From positions 16,662 to 80,661 of the IMG/VR virus record IMGVR_UViG_3300040806_003461: a DNA stretch of 64,000 nucleotides. The stretch is one strand, 5' to 3'. The notes under the pieces are model-generated. The model was not told the origin of the DNA. It was given only the letters and a program-made list of their open reading frames with translations, and did not search any database. How positions within the stretch are numbered: position 1 is the stretch's first letter; each line of letters opens with the position of its first letter. The translations under genes were made by a program, and so were the position numbers. Below are positions 35,205-43,489 of the stretch, in pieces. This DNA is from a virus.

Positions 35205-35833
35205 TAAACTTGCTCCATATCATTTTCTGCTCGGGTGATTGCTTGAATGCGTAATACATCAGCAAGAATATCCCACGAACTATCGTGTGCTTTAAAACTT
35301 GATTCCCACAATGCTTCATCAGCCAATGGATTGAACCCATTCTTTTTTGGGAAATTCAATTTTGCGTCAATAAAGGTACGTGTATCTCTCACTCTCCAAT
35401 ACTTAAGGTATTCTTCCATATGCAATAGCTTATCTTGAGATTGGAATAGCCGCCCAAGGATAATTGGATCAAACGTATTAGAACGAGACCACCAAAAATC
35501 AATCTTAGGACTATTGATTAAAAAGTTTTGAAAATCCTTACAGAATTCTTCAACAGTCAAATCACCATCCTTTGGACTAATATGCCTACGTACTTCAGGA
35601 GATTGCTCTTCCCAAAAGGATACCGTGTCTTTATCAATCTCGTATCCGTAGTTTTTGACTTGATCCATTACTGACAGCTTAAAGCGCCGTGTAAGATTAA
35701 TATCTCGAGTTGTATATGGATCGTTGGACAACATCTTGTCCCAATTGAATACCATAACTGAACAATCAATTACAGCACATTTTTGAGCATCCTTACCGAA
35801 GGTCTCAAAGTCAATAATGAAATCGTTTCTCAA
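35204..35833 (-). CDS. dexA: Exonuclease DexA (DEDD 3'-5' exonuclease)
   Basis: 209 residues matching T4 DexA (227 aa) in order: FIIDFETFGKDAQKCAVID (catalytic D and E), DTVSFWEEQSPEVRRHISP, SRSNTFDPIILGRLFQ (D), YWRVRDTRTFIDA, and AHDSSWDILADVLRIQ (D). T4 DexA degrades ssDNA 3'-5'. The four acidic residues expected for a DEDD nuclease are all visible. One-base overlap with the glycosyltransferase downstream and ATGA with the methyltransferase upstream. Confidence 0.88.
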   Translation of the reverse strand: MRNDFIIDFETFGKDAQKCAVIDCSVMVFNWDKMLSNDPYTTRDINLTRRFKLSVMDQVKNYGYEIDKDTVSFWEEQSPEVRRHISPKDGDLTVEEFCKDFQNFLINSPKIDFWWSRSNTFDPIILGRLFQSQDKLLHMEEYLKYWRVRDTRTFIDAKLNFPKKNGFNPLADEALWESSFKAHDSSWDILADVLRIQAITRAENDMEQV

Positions 35834-37044
35834 ACCAAAAACTCCTCAAGTGTTGATATATTAATATTACCACAAGAATCGTATTCTGTCAACTCTTTAT
35901 GATTGTTTTGACGCAAATAATTTCCTTCCGACATCTGCAATTCACCACGGATGAATTTGCCAATCTCAGTATGGATATCTCGGCTCGTAGGAACAGGTAC
36001 GTTTTGAGCAATATGGTTTGCTTTTGGCAATCCACCAACAAGTTCAAAGTCGTGTGGGAATCCCATCATATGCAATGCTTCACGAATAGTCAAAGAACGC
36101 ATCTCCTTAGGATGGATCGTGTCATTCATATTCCGTCCGATAACCGCATTCATAACTTCATCAAATACGTGGACCGAACCATCCCAAATACCTTTGTTCA
36201 TGGCAAACTTGTTCTTTGCATGAGTCGCAAGCTTAATACCTTTTTCGTTATTTGTTTTCTCAAACCAATGAAGGGCATCGTCAAGCAAACCGTTTTTCAT
36301 AATGTAATTGAAAGCTGTAATCCTGCCGGCGTCAATCATAACCTGTCGAGCATCTTGGTTTGTCGTACTTTGAATATATTGGAAATACGGTTCCTCGGCA
36401 AGATTCTTGTGAATAACTAAATCTTGTTGAAGAGCATCAGAAGGTACCTCATTCAAATGCTCAAGGAAGGTTTTACGATCTCGCTTATACCAATTCATAA
36501 TAGGTGCGGTTTCAGATTTCCAACCAACCGCAAAGGTGCGGTCTCGAGCCTGCGGGATTCCATGATATTTGGTAGACGTTTTATAAAGAGATAAACTGTA
36601 TCCGCGTTCTTTACAAATTTGATACAGTGCATCAGCTACAGGTTTGCCTTTGTTTGTAAATAATGCAGGAGCGTTTTCAACCACAACAGCCTTTGCGTTA
36701 AAGTCATCAATTCCTCGAGTAAATACCTCATACATCCATTCGTTCTTAGCACAACCTGCACCTTTTGATTCCGCTGATGTTCCTGTATTCAATTGAGATA
36801 ATGCAGCACAAGGAGGAGTACCTGAGATAACGTCAATCTGGCGACCGGGCTTTGCTTCAGTCAAATCAATGTACTTAATATCACGTCCTTTGACATTTTG
36901 CTGATAGTTAACGTAATGACTATCGTTAGCTTCAAAACCTTGGAATGAGTAAATTGCTTCAGGTGGTTTTCCAAACGCTTTTTCTGCCCCTAGCATTTGT
37001 CCACCAATCAATGGGATAAGAGGTGCCCAAGTAATATCTGTCAT
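35830..37044 (-). CDS. C5-cytosine DNA methyltransferase-like protein
   Basis: 404 residues. C5-MTase motifs: I-like PLIGGQMLGAEKAFG (residues 11-25), IV GTPPCAALSQLNTG with catalytic Cys79, VI VVVENAPAL (Glu123), VIII IPQARDRTFAVGW, IX RSLTIREALHMMGFP, X HIAQNVPVPTS. A helical domain of about 100 residues sits where the target-recognition domain is expected. It transfers methyl to cytosine C5 in the family. No restriction partner is present. In a phage with 5-hydroxymethylcytosine the C5 position is occupied, so its substrate may be host DNA, newly made unmodified DNA, or a changed reaction. Confidence 0.8.
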   Translation of the reverse strand: MTDITWAPLIPLIGGQMLGAEKAFGKPPEAIYSFQGFEANDSHYVNYQQNVKGRDIKYIDLTEAKPGRQIDVISGTPPCAALSQLNTGTSAESKGAGCAKNEWMYEVFTRGIDDFNAKAVVVENAPALFTNKGKPVADALYQICKERGYSLSLYKTSTKYHGIPQARDRTFAVGWKSETAPIMNWYKRDRKTFLEHLNEVPSDALQQDLVIHKNLAEEPYFQYIQSTTNQDARQVMIDAGRITAFNYIMKNGLLDDALHWFEKTNNEKGIKLATHAKNKFAMNKGIWDGSVHVFDEVMNAVIGRNMNDTIHPKEMRSLTIREALHMMGFPHDFELVGGLPKANHIAQNVPVPTSRDIHTEIGKFIRGELQMSEGNYLRQNNHKELTEYDSCGNINISTLEEFLV

Positions 37045-37045
37045 T

Positions 37046-38179
37046 TTATAATCCTATATTCAATTTTCGTTCATACGATAAACAAGTATCTTTAAAGTAT
37101 TGAATGAGTTGCAACCGCACCTCTTCAGTCAATTCTTTGATCTTATCACCTATAGATGAGTATTCAACTGTGATTTTATTTATGATTTCTGGACTGATCC
37201 CAAAACTCTTGACAAAGTCATCAGTATGAACATCCGACGTAATTAATGGCAAACAGTCATTATAAATTGATTCCACAAAGCGATATATTGAAAAGTGTTT
37301 CAAATCGTATGGAGGAATCATTAGAGTATATCTTGAAGCACGAATGTTATCAAGATATTCATCGCGATTTACAAACGTGTCAATTCCAAGTTTCTTATGA
37401 CGAATAAACAGCTTTGCATCAACCTCGTTTGTGTGAATGCTTGACATTACATCATCGTATTGCTTTTCACGATGTTCAGTCAATGCTGTAAACCCAAAGC
37501 ATAGATCCTTAGTCTTCTCAACTTCATCGTCAAAGAATGTCATAAGACCTTTAGGTTCCTGACTCAAATATGCTTGTAAAGAATCAAGTCTTTTTAAGTT
37601 GTAATCATGCCAATCGTATCCATGGTAACAGTGCAATTCGTGTGGCTGATAATCAGTCAATTGATGCAATGTATTTTCGCAAGGATCAAAACAAATTTCG
37701 TGTAAAGGAATCTTACGTTCTCTCGACATTTTAACAAGCTGTAACAAACCGACAAGAAATGAACCATTCGCAATAAAGTTCATTTGATTTCTTGTCTTTA
37801 GCATAGCATTGAACTTGTTCTTTTCTCGTGTCAAACCTGACGCATCAGAAAGCATTCCACCAAAAACAACAATTTGAGCAACATCTTCAAATTGAGAAAT
37901 CCAATCTTCACGTTCAAGGAATTCGTACCAAGAATCGTAAATTGGTTTAGGATTTGTCATACACCGTTTATAATCATCAATATAGCAAATCATTTCATCA
38001 ATGCGAATACCTGCAACCCTTTCAATGTATTCAGCATTTTGTGTATTCTTCTTAGGAGTCCATAAAATAATCCTATGGCCTTTATCTTGATATTCTTTTA
38101 AAATACACATCTGCTCAATCAAAGATTTGGTATACTTTGACGTAATAGGTCGTGTTGTGAAAAGAATAATATTAGCCAA
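37046..38179 (-). CDS. Putative GT-B glycosyltransferase A
   Basis: 377 residues. N-terminal Rossmann-like start MANIILFTTRPITSKYTKSL and a C-terminal half with YLDNIRASRYTLMIPPYDLK then SIYRFVESIYNDCLPLITSD, which is the donor-site pattern of GT-B enzymes where a conserved Glu contacts the sugar nucleotide. Length is like T4 beta-glucosyltransferase (351 aa), but no direct sequence match is claimed. It overlaps the second GT-B gene by 8 nt and abuts the C5-methyltransferase. Confidence 0.6.
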   Translation of the reverse strand: MANIILFTTRPITSKYTKSLIEQMCILKEYQDKGHRIILWTPKKNTQNAEYIERVAGIRIDEMICYIDDYKRCMTNPKPIYDSWYEFLEREDWISQFEDVAQIVVFGGMLSDASGLTREKNKFNAMLKTRNQMNFIANGSFLVGLLQLVKMSRERKIPLHEICFDPCENTLHQLTDYQPHELHCYHGYDWHDYNLKRLDSLQAYLSQEPKGLMTFFDDEVEKTKDLCFGFTALTEHREKQYDDVMSSIHTNEVDAKLFIRHKKLGIDTFVNRDEYLDNIRASRYTLMIPPYDLKHFSIYRFVESIYNDCLPLITSDVHTDDFVKSFGISPEIINKITVEYSSIGDKIKELTEEVRLQLIQYFKDTCLSYERKLNIGL

Positions 38180-39440
38180 AGAAACTCTCCAAACCTAACA
38201 TAGGTTCTTCTTTAACAGCAAATTGTGTCAAATCTGGTGCAACATAGTCTGAGTCAATTGCTGACATAATCTGATTATTTAAAAATGAGCCGTCGTAATA
38301 TTCAGGTTTAAGAATTGCAGCCCGGATGCCATTCAATACTGTTTTGTACTTTTCAGGATTTTCAGACAGCATCTTAACTCGCTCTGCCAACTCTTGAGGA
38401 GTTTTTGGTCTAAGGAATCCTGGAATATTCAAATGGTTTTGCTCATCGTAAGTTGGATGTAAGAAAGGAATAACTCCGGCATGGATCATTTCAATATACT
38501 TTGAAGTAACCCAACCTTTTTTGATTGGAATGATAAACGTAAACTTAACATCTTGCAGTTTGCTTTGCAGTTCTTCAATGTGTAAAGAACCTTTGAAACG
38601 ATTATCTCCTTCAACCACTTCGGACCATTTTCCATAAATCTCAACATTATCGTTATGGTCAAGAACCCATTCTTTAAGCATTTTATAACGAGACGGCTTG
38701 CCTTCATTCAATACAACCATGAAATCGGTTTTGCGATCTGTATTGACTTCAGTGGGATACTCGTAATCAAGACAGAAGGCTGTTTCCATACCTGCATATA
38801 CCGACGGTACTTCACGAATAATCCTTGTCTGATCCTCATACGAGACGATAGTGTTTGATTTATACGTATAGTCGTATTGGCCCAAAGAGATTGAAGGCAT
38901 ATGAAACATATCACGAGATTGATTCATAACGTAACGTGGATCGTTAACGATTTCAACATAATGCGGTTTCTGTTCATTCAACCAAACAGCAAGAGGAGTA
39001 GCATAGCCTTTTGTCATATCAATAACAGAAGCAGGTTTGCCGTCGTCATCATTTACTTTTTTGATTTTGTTTGGAATTGTAACAGTACCAACTTGACCTA
39101 TCATCATAACGGTTGTGTCAAGCTTGACGTCATTCTCTTTAAGGTAATTGATAATCCAACGATAATAGCTATCATCATACTTGCCTGGGCGTAGCTTTTC
39201 TCCACCCCAAATATCAATAACGTTATCATACGGAAAGATTTCGTATTTTTCTTTTTCGTTCAATTGAGCATAATCTGATCTGCCAAGCAAGTAAAAGGTT
39301 TTATCGGGATTACGGTTTGCAAGTGCACGAATAGTACAGCTTGCTTCATTATCACCACCGATAGGAGAATACTTGTTCTTACGAAACTTTACAGATTTAC
39401 CCAATTTTGCAAAGCCAATATTTTTCATTTGTCCATCCAT
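38172..39440 (-). CDS. Putative GT-B glycosyltransferase B
   Basis: 422 residues. Early GGDNEASCTIRALANRNPDK (Rossmann), and in the C-terminal half VEIYGKWSEVVEGDNRFKGS, LQDVKFTFIIPIKKGWVTSK, YIEMIHAGVIPFLHPTYDEQ, followed by a terminal helix with YYDGSFLNNQIMSAI. This is the usual GT-B arrangement (acceptor domain, donor domain with an E..aG..P motif). With the neighbouring GT, HAD and nucleotidyltransferase-kinase it forms one operon from the promoter at 41256. Candidate acceptors are hmC in DNA or a virion protein. Confidence 0.65.
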   Translation of the reverse strand: MDGQMKNIGFAKLGKSVKFRKNKYSPIGGDNEASCTIRALANRNPDKTFYLLGRSDYAQLNEKEKYEIFPYDNVIDIWGGEKLRPGKYDDSYYRWIINYLKENDVKLDTTVMMIGQVGTVTIPNKIKKVNDDDGKPASVIDMTKGYATPLAVWLNEQKPHYVEIVNDPRYVMNQSRDMFHMPSISLGQYDYTYKSNTIVSYEDQTRIIREVPSVYAGMETAFCLDYEYPTEVNTDRKTDFMVVLNEGKPSRYKMLKEWVLDHNDNVEIYGKWSEVVEGDNRFKGSLHIEELQSKLQDVKFTFIIPIKKGWVTSKYIEMIHAGVIPFLHPTYDEQNHLNIPGFLRPKTPQELAERVKMLSENPEKYKTVLNGIRAAILKPEYYDGSFLNNQIMSAIDSDYVAPDLTQFAVKEEPMLGLESFFG

Positions 39441-39781
39441 TCTATAAACTCATCTGGGCGCATTGCCTTGTCATCAATGTAGTAAACACCGTATGGTTTA
39501 CCCCACACGATTTCGTCGTAGGGAACGTTATGGCGGTCAAGCCAATTCTTTGTACATTCTCCGACATCTTCAATGATTTTATTTATGTCCCCATTATGTG
39601 TAAGCATTCTGCGAGCGGTATGAAGAACAATTTTATAACCGCGTTCTTTTGCTACCTGCAGGCTTTTAATCATTGGCTCGTTAGGTACTGCAAGACCGTA
39701 TTTTAATGATGTCTTGGTTTGAGTATGATTAGGAAAACATATGGTATCGTCAATATCAACTATGAGCGTTTGCGTAGTCAT
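39425..39781 (-). CDS. HAD phosphatase of the EcbF/BcbF capsule-biosynthesis type
   Basis: 118 residues. HAD motif 1 is VDIDDTICF (Asp9, Asp11), motif 2 VLHTARRM, then RHNVPYDEIVWGKPYG (Lys) and VYYIDDKAMRPDEFIEW (acidic motif 4). The short length and KP....YIDDKA.RP.EF ending are those of EcbF/BcbF-like phosphatases from bacterial capsule clusters, which usually lie beside a nucleotidyltransferase-phosphotransferase gene, as here (26-nt overlap). It probably dephosphorylates an activated sugar or polyol intermediate. Confidence 0.75.
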   Translation of the reverse strand: MTTQTLIVDIDDTICFPNHTQTKTSLKYGLAVPNEPMIKSLQVAKERGYKIVLHTARRMLTHNGDINKIIEDVGECTKNWLDRHNVPYDEIVWGKPYGVYYIDDKAMRPDEFIEWMDK

Positions 39782-41231
39782 TGATGTAATTTCTCATCTT
39801 GTTCTGTCTATCAGGTGAATCGTAATGCAATTTAATACAGGTAGCAATAAGCAATGCACCACCGTCAATGATTTCTTCGTAATCGTCTGGATAATATTTA
39901 AAAATCATTTTGCCGAAGCTTTCTGCTACATACGGAGGATATTTATGTCCTGATACCATTTCACCATACCCGTGGTACAGGTCGTGAGATAGCTTACAGA
40001 GGTCATACATATGATCGCCACCACAACCAATATGATCGCCATAAGATCCTCGTGGATCAAGTAAAGTAATGCTATCGTTGTATGGGTTATAAAGAATATT
40101 TCCAAAATGCAAATCACCGTGCATTGCCGATACAGGTTTGACCTTTTTCAAGCAACGTTCAGCAACATCACGATAAAAGAAATCGTCATCTTCAAGACGT
40201 TTTTCTGTTTTATCAATCCACATCTTTTGAGCATTCTCATAGAAATCAGCAGTAAACTCAAGCGTTGCTTTTGTATGGAAATACTTTTGCATAGTCACGA
40301 TTACCTTTTCAATCAAATAGTCAATCGTACTATTAGAAAGGTCTTCGTGCATAAGAAGATCGGACAAAAGAGTGCCTGACTCGTAAGACATTGATAAGGC
40401 ATAATCGTCTTTGAGAATTTTAGGAACAAGCATACCTTGAAGAGGGTTCAAAGATTCGTACCAATTCTTTTCGTTCATAATCGTTTTGACGGCAAACGGA
40501 TCATTCTCTTTAGGATTCTTTGTGATCGCATTTAGATCAGGATAATACTCAAAAGAATTGAACTCACGAGCTTTGAATGTTAGAAACTGTGCGCATGTTT
40601 TATGGTATGTGGCAATATCACCAATGTCATACCATTGCACTGTATTGACACGCATATAGTCATTAGAGTATAATTCTAATGCGTCAGAAATATCGTATCC
40701 ATCTGTTCCTTCAAAGGCATCACAGGCTTTGAATCCGTTGGCAAAACTGTATAGACCAACGAGTGCGGATGCGTTAGGAATTGTTTCATTGGGCTTATTA
40801 TAAAAAGAACGACCATCCCACATACACCATGCAAAATGGTCGTGAACATCCTTGGTCAGTAAGAAATCCTTACCTAAAGGTAGATCTTCATCAAGGATAA
40901 TAGCATCGCCAAGCCAAACGACTAAAGGAGCATTGATATTGCTAAGTTCAGAGATACCTACACGAATAGCATCACGAGGACCATTCAAAGATCCTTGCTT
41001 AACGCACTTGATGTTATTCCACTTACTTTTCTTTGCCCATTCGCGTATATCATTATGCTTGCCGTCTACAATGACGATTTCGCCTACGTCAGGTGTATTC
41101 TTGTAGATGGATTCAATAATATACTCAATGGTTGGCTTGCCATGTACACGAACCATTGCCTTTGAGCAATTTGAAGTTAACGGTTTGAGTCTTGTTGCCT
41201 CACCCGCTGCAGGGATCACGACATTAATCAT
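39756..41231 (-). CDS. Nucleotidyltransferase - choline-kinase-like phosphotransferase fusion
   Basis: 491 residues from ATG 41231 (AGGAG 5 nt upstream; the frame to 41246 includes that ribosome site). Residues 1-230 are a sugar-phosphate nucleotidyltransferase: VVIPAAGEATRLKPLTSNCS, KAMVRVHGKPTIEYII, VWLGDAIILDED. Residues 260-491 are an APH/choline-kinase-like phosphotransferase: MHGDLHFGNILYN (Asp373, Asn378) and ITLLDPRG (Asp392). One chain would phosphorylate a substrate and then attach a nucleotide to it. Such fusions occur in bacterial capsule loci with EcbF-type HADs; the substrate cannot be read from sequence. Confidence 0.8.
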   Translation of the reverse strand: MINVVIPAAGEATRLKPLTSNCSKAMVRVHGKPTIEYIIESIYKNTPDVGEIVIVDGKHNDIREWAKKSKWNNIKCVKQGSLNGPRDAIRVGISELSNINAPLVVWLGDAIILDEDLPLGKDFLLTKDVHDHFAWCMWDGRSFYNKPNETIPNASALVGLYSFANGFKACDAFEGTDGYDISDALELYSNDYMRVNTVQWYDIGDIATYHKTCAQFLTFKAREFNSFEYYPDLNAITKNPKENDPFAVKTIMNEKNWYESLNPLQGMLVPKILKDDYALSMSYESGTLLSDLLMHEDLSNSTIDYLIEKVIVTMQKYFHTKATLEFTADFYENAQKMWIDKTEKRLEDDDFFYRDVAERCLKKVKPVSAMHGDLHFGNILYNPYNDSITLLDPRGSYGDHIGCGGDHMYDLCKLSHDLYHGYGEMVSGHKYPPYVAESFGKMIFKYYPDDYEEIIDGGALLIATCIKLHYDSPDRQNKMRNYINDYANAHS

Positions 41232-41255
41232 ATTCACTCCTATCATTACAAATAC

Positions 41256-41284
41256 ATTATATAACTATATATGATTTTTGTCAA
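41256..41284 (-). promoter_or_regulatory. Sigma70 early promoter (TTGACA-17-TATAAT)
   Basis: Minus strand: TTGACA complement at 41279-41284, TATAAT complement at 41256-41261, spacer 17 bp. Both hexamers are perfect. It lies between the dCMP deaminase stop and the nucleotidyltransferase-kinase start and drives the sugar/GT operon. Confidence 0.85.
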
Positions 41285-41773
41285 CTAAAAAATGGTGACC
41301 TCAACGCCCGCTTCTTGAAACATAGGAAACGATTGAGCATTAAATACTTCTTCCCAGCAACCTTTATTGGTTTTGTCGTTAGTGACAACACGTTTAATGC
41401 CTGCCTGAATTATACATTTTGCGCAAGCAGGGCAAACAGGTAAACCGTGAACATATAACGTTGCATCCTTAACAGACACACCGTTATATAAAGCGTTCAT
41501 CAAAGCATTCATTTCGGCATGAATAATACGTGGGTACTTTTCATCACGATCGTTCAATCGTTTTTCTGTATCGTTAATGCCACGAGGAAACCCGTTATAA
41601 CCGGTAGCAAGGATCCGCCTTTCAGAATTGACAATCACTGCGCCAATCTTACTCGACGGATCCTTACTCCAGCTTGAAATGACCTCAGCCATTTCCATAA
41701 AGCGTTTATCCCACTTATTGCTATTTACCGCGTCATAGCTAGGATAGCCTTTTTCAAACACCGGTTCAATCAA
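41285..41773 (-). CDS. cd: dCMP deaminase
   Basis: About 162 residues. TTG at 41773 is taken as start because GGAG lies 6 nt upstream; the frame extends to 41785. Cytidine-deaminase zinc motifs: HAEMNALMNAL (His, Glu) and VCPACAKCIIQAGIKRVV (Cys pair), plus SSKIGAVIVNSERRILATGY. It makes dUMP from dCMP, as T4 Cd does. In an hmC phage this removes dCMP not used by gp42 and supplies dTMP precursors. Overlaps the end of WYL_2 by 8 nt. Confidence 0.9.
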   Translation of the reverse strand: MIEPVFEKGYPSYDAVNSNKWDKRFMEMAEVISSWSKDPSSKIGAVIVNSERRILATGYNGFPRGINDTEKRLNDRDEKYPRIIHAEMNALMNALYNGVSVKDATLYVHGLPVCPACAKCIIQAGIKRVVTNDKTNKGCWEEVFNAQSFPMFQEAGVEVTIF

Positions 41774-42020
41774 GACGCACTCCAACCAAAGAATCCCAGC
41801 GGAAGGATCGCCATCCTTCTTTTTCTACATCATATACAACTTGCACTTCTTCATTTACAGCACGTACCTTTTTCTGAGTCAAAGGATCTTCCTTTGTGGC
41901 AGGTGGTACGATATTCTCATTAAGAGTACAAGTCATTACTCGCTTATCGCCATTCAGCTTATTAAAAGTAATTTCCACAACACCGTTTTTCAGTGCTTCT
42001 TTGATTGCTTCTTGTTCCAT
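41766..42020 (-). CDS. WYL_2 / DUF2693 Sm-like small protein
   Basis: 84 residues: AIKEALKNGVVEITFNKLNG, RVMTCTLNENIVPP, VVYDVEKEGWRSFRWDSLVG. This is the DUF2693 (WYL_2) pattern, a small SH3/Sm-like barrel widespread in marine T4-likes with a conserved CTL..N..P and W.SFR. Its function is not established; nucleic-acid binding is suspected from the fold. Encoded 9 nt after the peroxiredoxin gene. Confidence 0.8.
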   Translation of the reverse strand: MEQEAIKEALKNGVVEITFNKLNGDKRVMTCTLNENIVPPATKEDPLTQKKVRAVNEEVQVVYDVEKEGWRSFRWDSLVGVRLD

Positions 42021-42029
42021 AATATAATC

Positions 42030-42581
42030 CTAATCGTTAGAGATAGTTTCAAGACTTTCTAGGTAGTCAACCATTTTTTCTGGCGTAGTGTTTTCATATG
42101 GATCATCATCAGATCCATCGTTATTGATTCCTGGCTCTTGCCACCATTTCTCAATAACACCGTTATTGATAACACACATATAACGCCAACTGCGGTTACC
42201 AAATCCTAAATGGTTTTTGCCGATAAGCATACCCATATAACGAGTAAAGTTACCAGATCCATCAGGAATTACTTTGACATTTTCAATTCCTTGCTGCTTT
42301 GCCCACGCATTCATAACAAACGCGTCGTTTACTGAGATACAGTATACCTCATCTACGCCTGCCATACAAATACGTTTATAGTTTTCTTCGAAGCCAGGCA
42401 ACTGATAAGTTGAACAGGTTGGAGTAAACGCTCCTGGCAAGCTGAACAATACAACCCGCTTTCCTTTAAACAGATCATCGCTCGTAACCATATCCCAAGT
42501 ATATGGGTTAGGTCCTTCAATAGTCTCATCCCTTACACGAGTTTGAAAAACTACGCAAGGCGGTTTAAAACCTTCAATCAT
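42030..42581 (-). CDS. Peroxiredoxin of the Prx5/AhpE-like class
   Basis: 183 residues. Catalytic motif LPGAFTPTCSTYQLPGF with the peroxidatic Cys in PTCS, preceded by GKRVVLFS and followed by DEVYCISVNDAFVMNAWAKQ, all Prx5-type. It would reduce peroxides using a host or phage thiol donor. As a phage auxiliary gene it may protect the infected cell, or supply redox balance for oxygen-using enzymes such as those in the 48.7-60 kb operon (speculative). It sits between gp42 and WYL_2 in the early nucleotide operon. Confidence 0.88.
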   Translation of the reverse strand: MIEGFKPPCVVFQTRVRDETIEGPNPYTWDMVTSDDLFKGKRVVLFSLPGAFTPTCSTYQLPGFEENYKRICMAGVDEVYCISVNDAFVMNAWAKQQGIENVKVIPDGSGNFTRYMGMLIGKNHLGFGNRSWRYMCVINNGVIEKWWQEPGINNDGSDDDPYENTTPEKMVDYLESLETISND

Positions 42582-42593
42582 ATTTCCTCCTTT

Positions 42594-43286
42594 CTATTTT
42601 ACAAGGTTAAAGTGACGTTCGTAGACGTGTAAGTTCTGAACTTGCCACACCATCATACCAGGTTCAATCATTCGGCCTTGGTCATACCGATCTTCGTGGT
42701 TGAAATCCCAACAAAGTTTTTCCATAACATATCTTTGCCACGCATAATCGTTGCGATAGCCATAGACTACATCATTACTACGCATTTGTACCACAGCATG
42801 TAACAGGCCGTCACGAATATAGTAAGTGACAGCATTGGTGCAAATGAAATCATTTTTGCCATCAGCTTCAAAATCAATCCAAATACTAGGACGATTATAA
42901 ACACAAGTAGCGCGCCTTCCATCAGGATTCTCCAATAACTCGCTTAATACATTTTCATATTGACTATAATACTGAGGTGAATAAATTAAGGTACCATAAT
43001 TAGAATTGATTTCACCATGTTGGTTTGCAGAATATTGCCAAGCCGCAGGCGATTTGCCGTAGATTTCTTTAAGAGTATTGATGTTTGTGGACTGAGTTTC
43101 GTACCACTCAATTTCAGCATCAATGTATTCTTCTTTCGGTATACCAAAGATTGCGGGCTTATCAGCAATAAAAGATGCGCCAATCAGCTCAATCGTTTTA
43201 GCACCAGTGCGGTCAATGGTATACGCTTCATCGGCAAGTTCACCGATAAAGAATTCACGCATATCTTTTACGGATGGAATATTCAT
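42594..43286 (-). CDS. 42: Deoxycytidylate 5-hydroxymethyltransferase gp42
   Basis: 230 residues, closely matching T4 gp42 (246 aa): TGAKTIELIGASFIADKPAI, GEINSNYGTLIYS, FICTNAVTYYIRDGLLHAVV, MRSNDVVYGYRNDYAWQRYV, and LHVYERHFNLV. Cys149 and Asp180 correspond to T4 Cys148 and Asp179, the residues that set nucleophilic attack and hydroxylation rather than thymidylate synthesis. It converts dCMP plus methylene-tetrahydrofolate to 5-hydroxymethyl-dCMP. ATGA overlap with the RHH gene. This is the key evidence that the phage DNA carries 5-hydroxymethylcytosine. Confidence 0.93.
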   Translation of the reverse strand: MNIPSVKDMREFFIGELADEAYTIDRTGAKTIELIGASFIADKPAIFGIPKEEYIDAEIEWYETQSTNINTLKEIYGKSPAAWQYSANQHGEINSNYGTLIYSPQYYSQYENVLSELLENPDGRRATCVYNRPSIWIDFEADGKNDFICTNAVTYYIRDGLLHAVVQMRSNDVVYGYRNDYAWQRYVMEKLCWDFNHEDRYDQGRMIEPGMMVWQVQNLHVYERHFNLVK

Positions 43287-43489
43287 TTTGAGTTTTCCTT
43301 AATGTATTTAACGTTATCCAGGTCTTGAATGATTTGCATTTCTTCAGACCGCACCCATCCTTCAATAAATTGATTAAGAAGAGAAGTCCGAGAAAAACCT
43401 TTACTATCTACCAAATCATCAAACCGTTCTTTTAGGTCAGTTGGTATATTAAAATTAATAAGGGTATATTCTTTTTTCGTTCTGGGCAT
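43283..43489 (-). CDS. Ribbon-helix-helix DNA-binding protein (68 aa)
   Basis: 68 residues: KKEYTLINFNIPTDLKERFD, DLVDSKGFSRTSLLNQFIEG is the strand-helix-helix layout of MetJ/Arc-type RHH regulators (NFNIP strand, ERFDDLVDSKG helix, SRTSLLNQFIEGW helix). It likely binds DNA as a dimer and may regulate this early operon. Overlaps gp42 by ATGA and the DUF5664 gene by one base. Confidence 0.75.
   Translation of the reverse strand: MPRTKKEYTLINFNIPTDLKERFDDLVDSKGFSRTSLLNQFIEGWVRSEEMQIIQDLDNVKYIKENSK

Noticed and set aside
37171-39590. CATAAATA/TATTTAT matches inside coding genes as late promoters
   Set aside because: They have mismatches and lie inside genes with no following start codon at leader distance; AT-rich sequence gives such hits by chance.
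42594-43286. Thymidylate synthase instead of gp42
   Set aside because: The sequence follows T4 gp42 through the substrate and hydroxylation motifs, including the Asp180 context, and lacks the usual TS PPCH-type active-site sequence.
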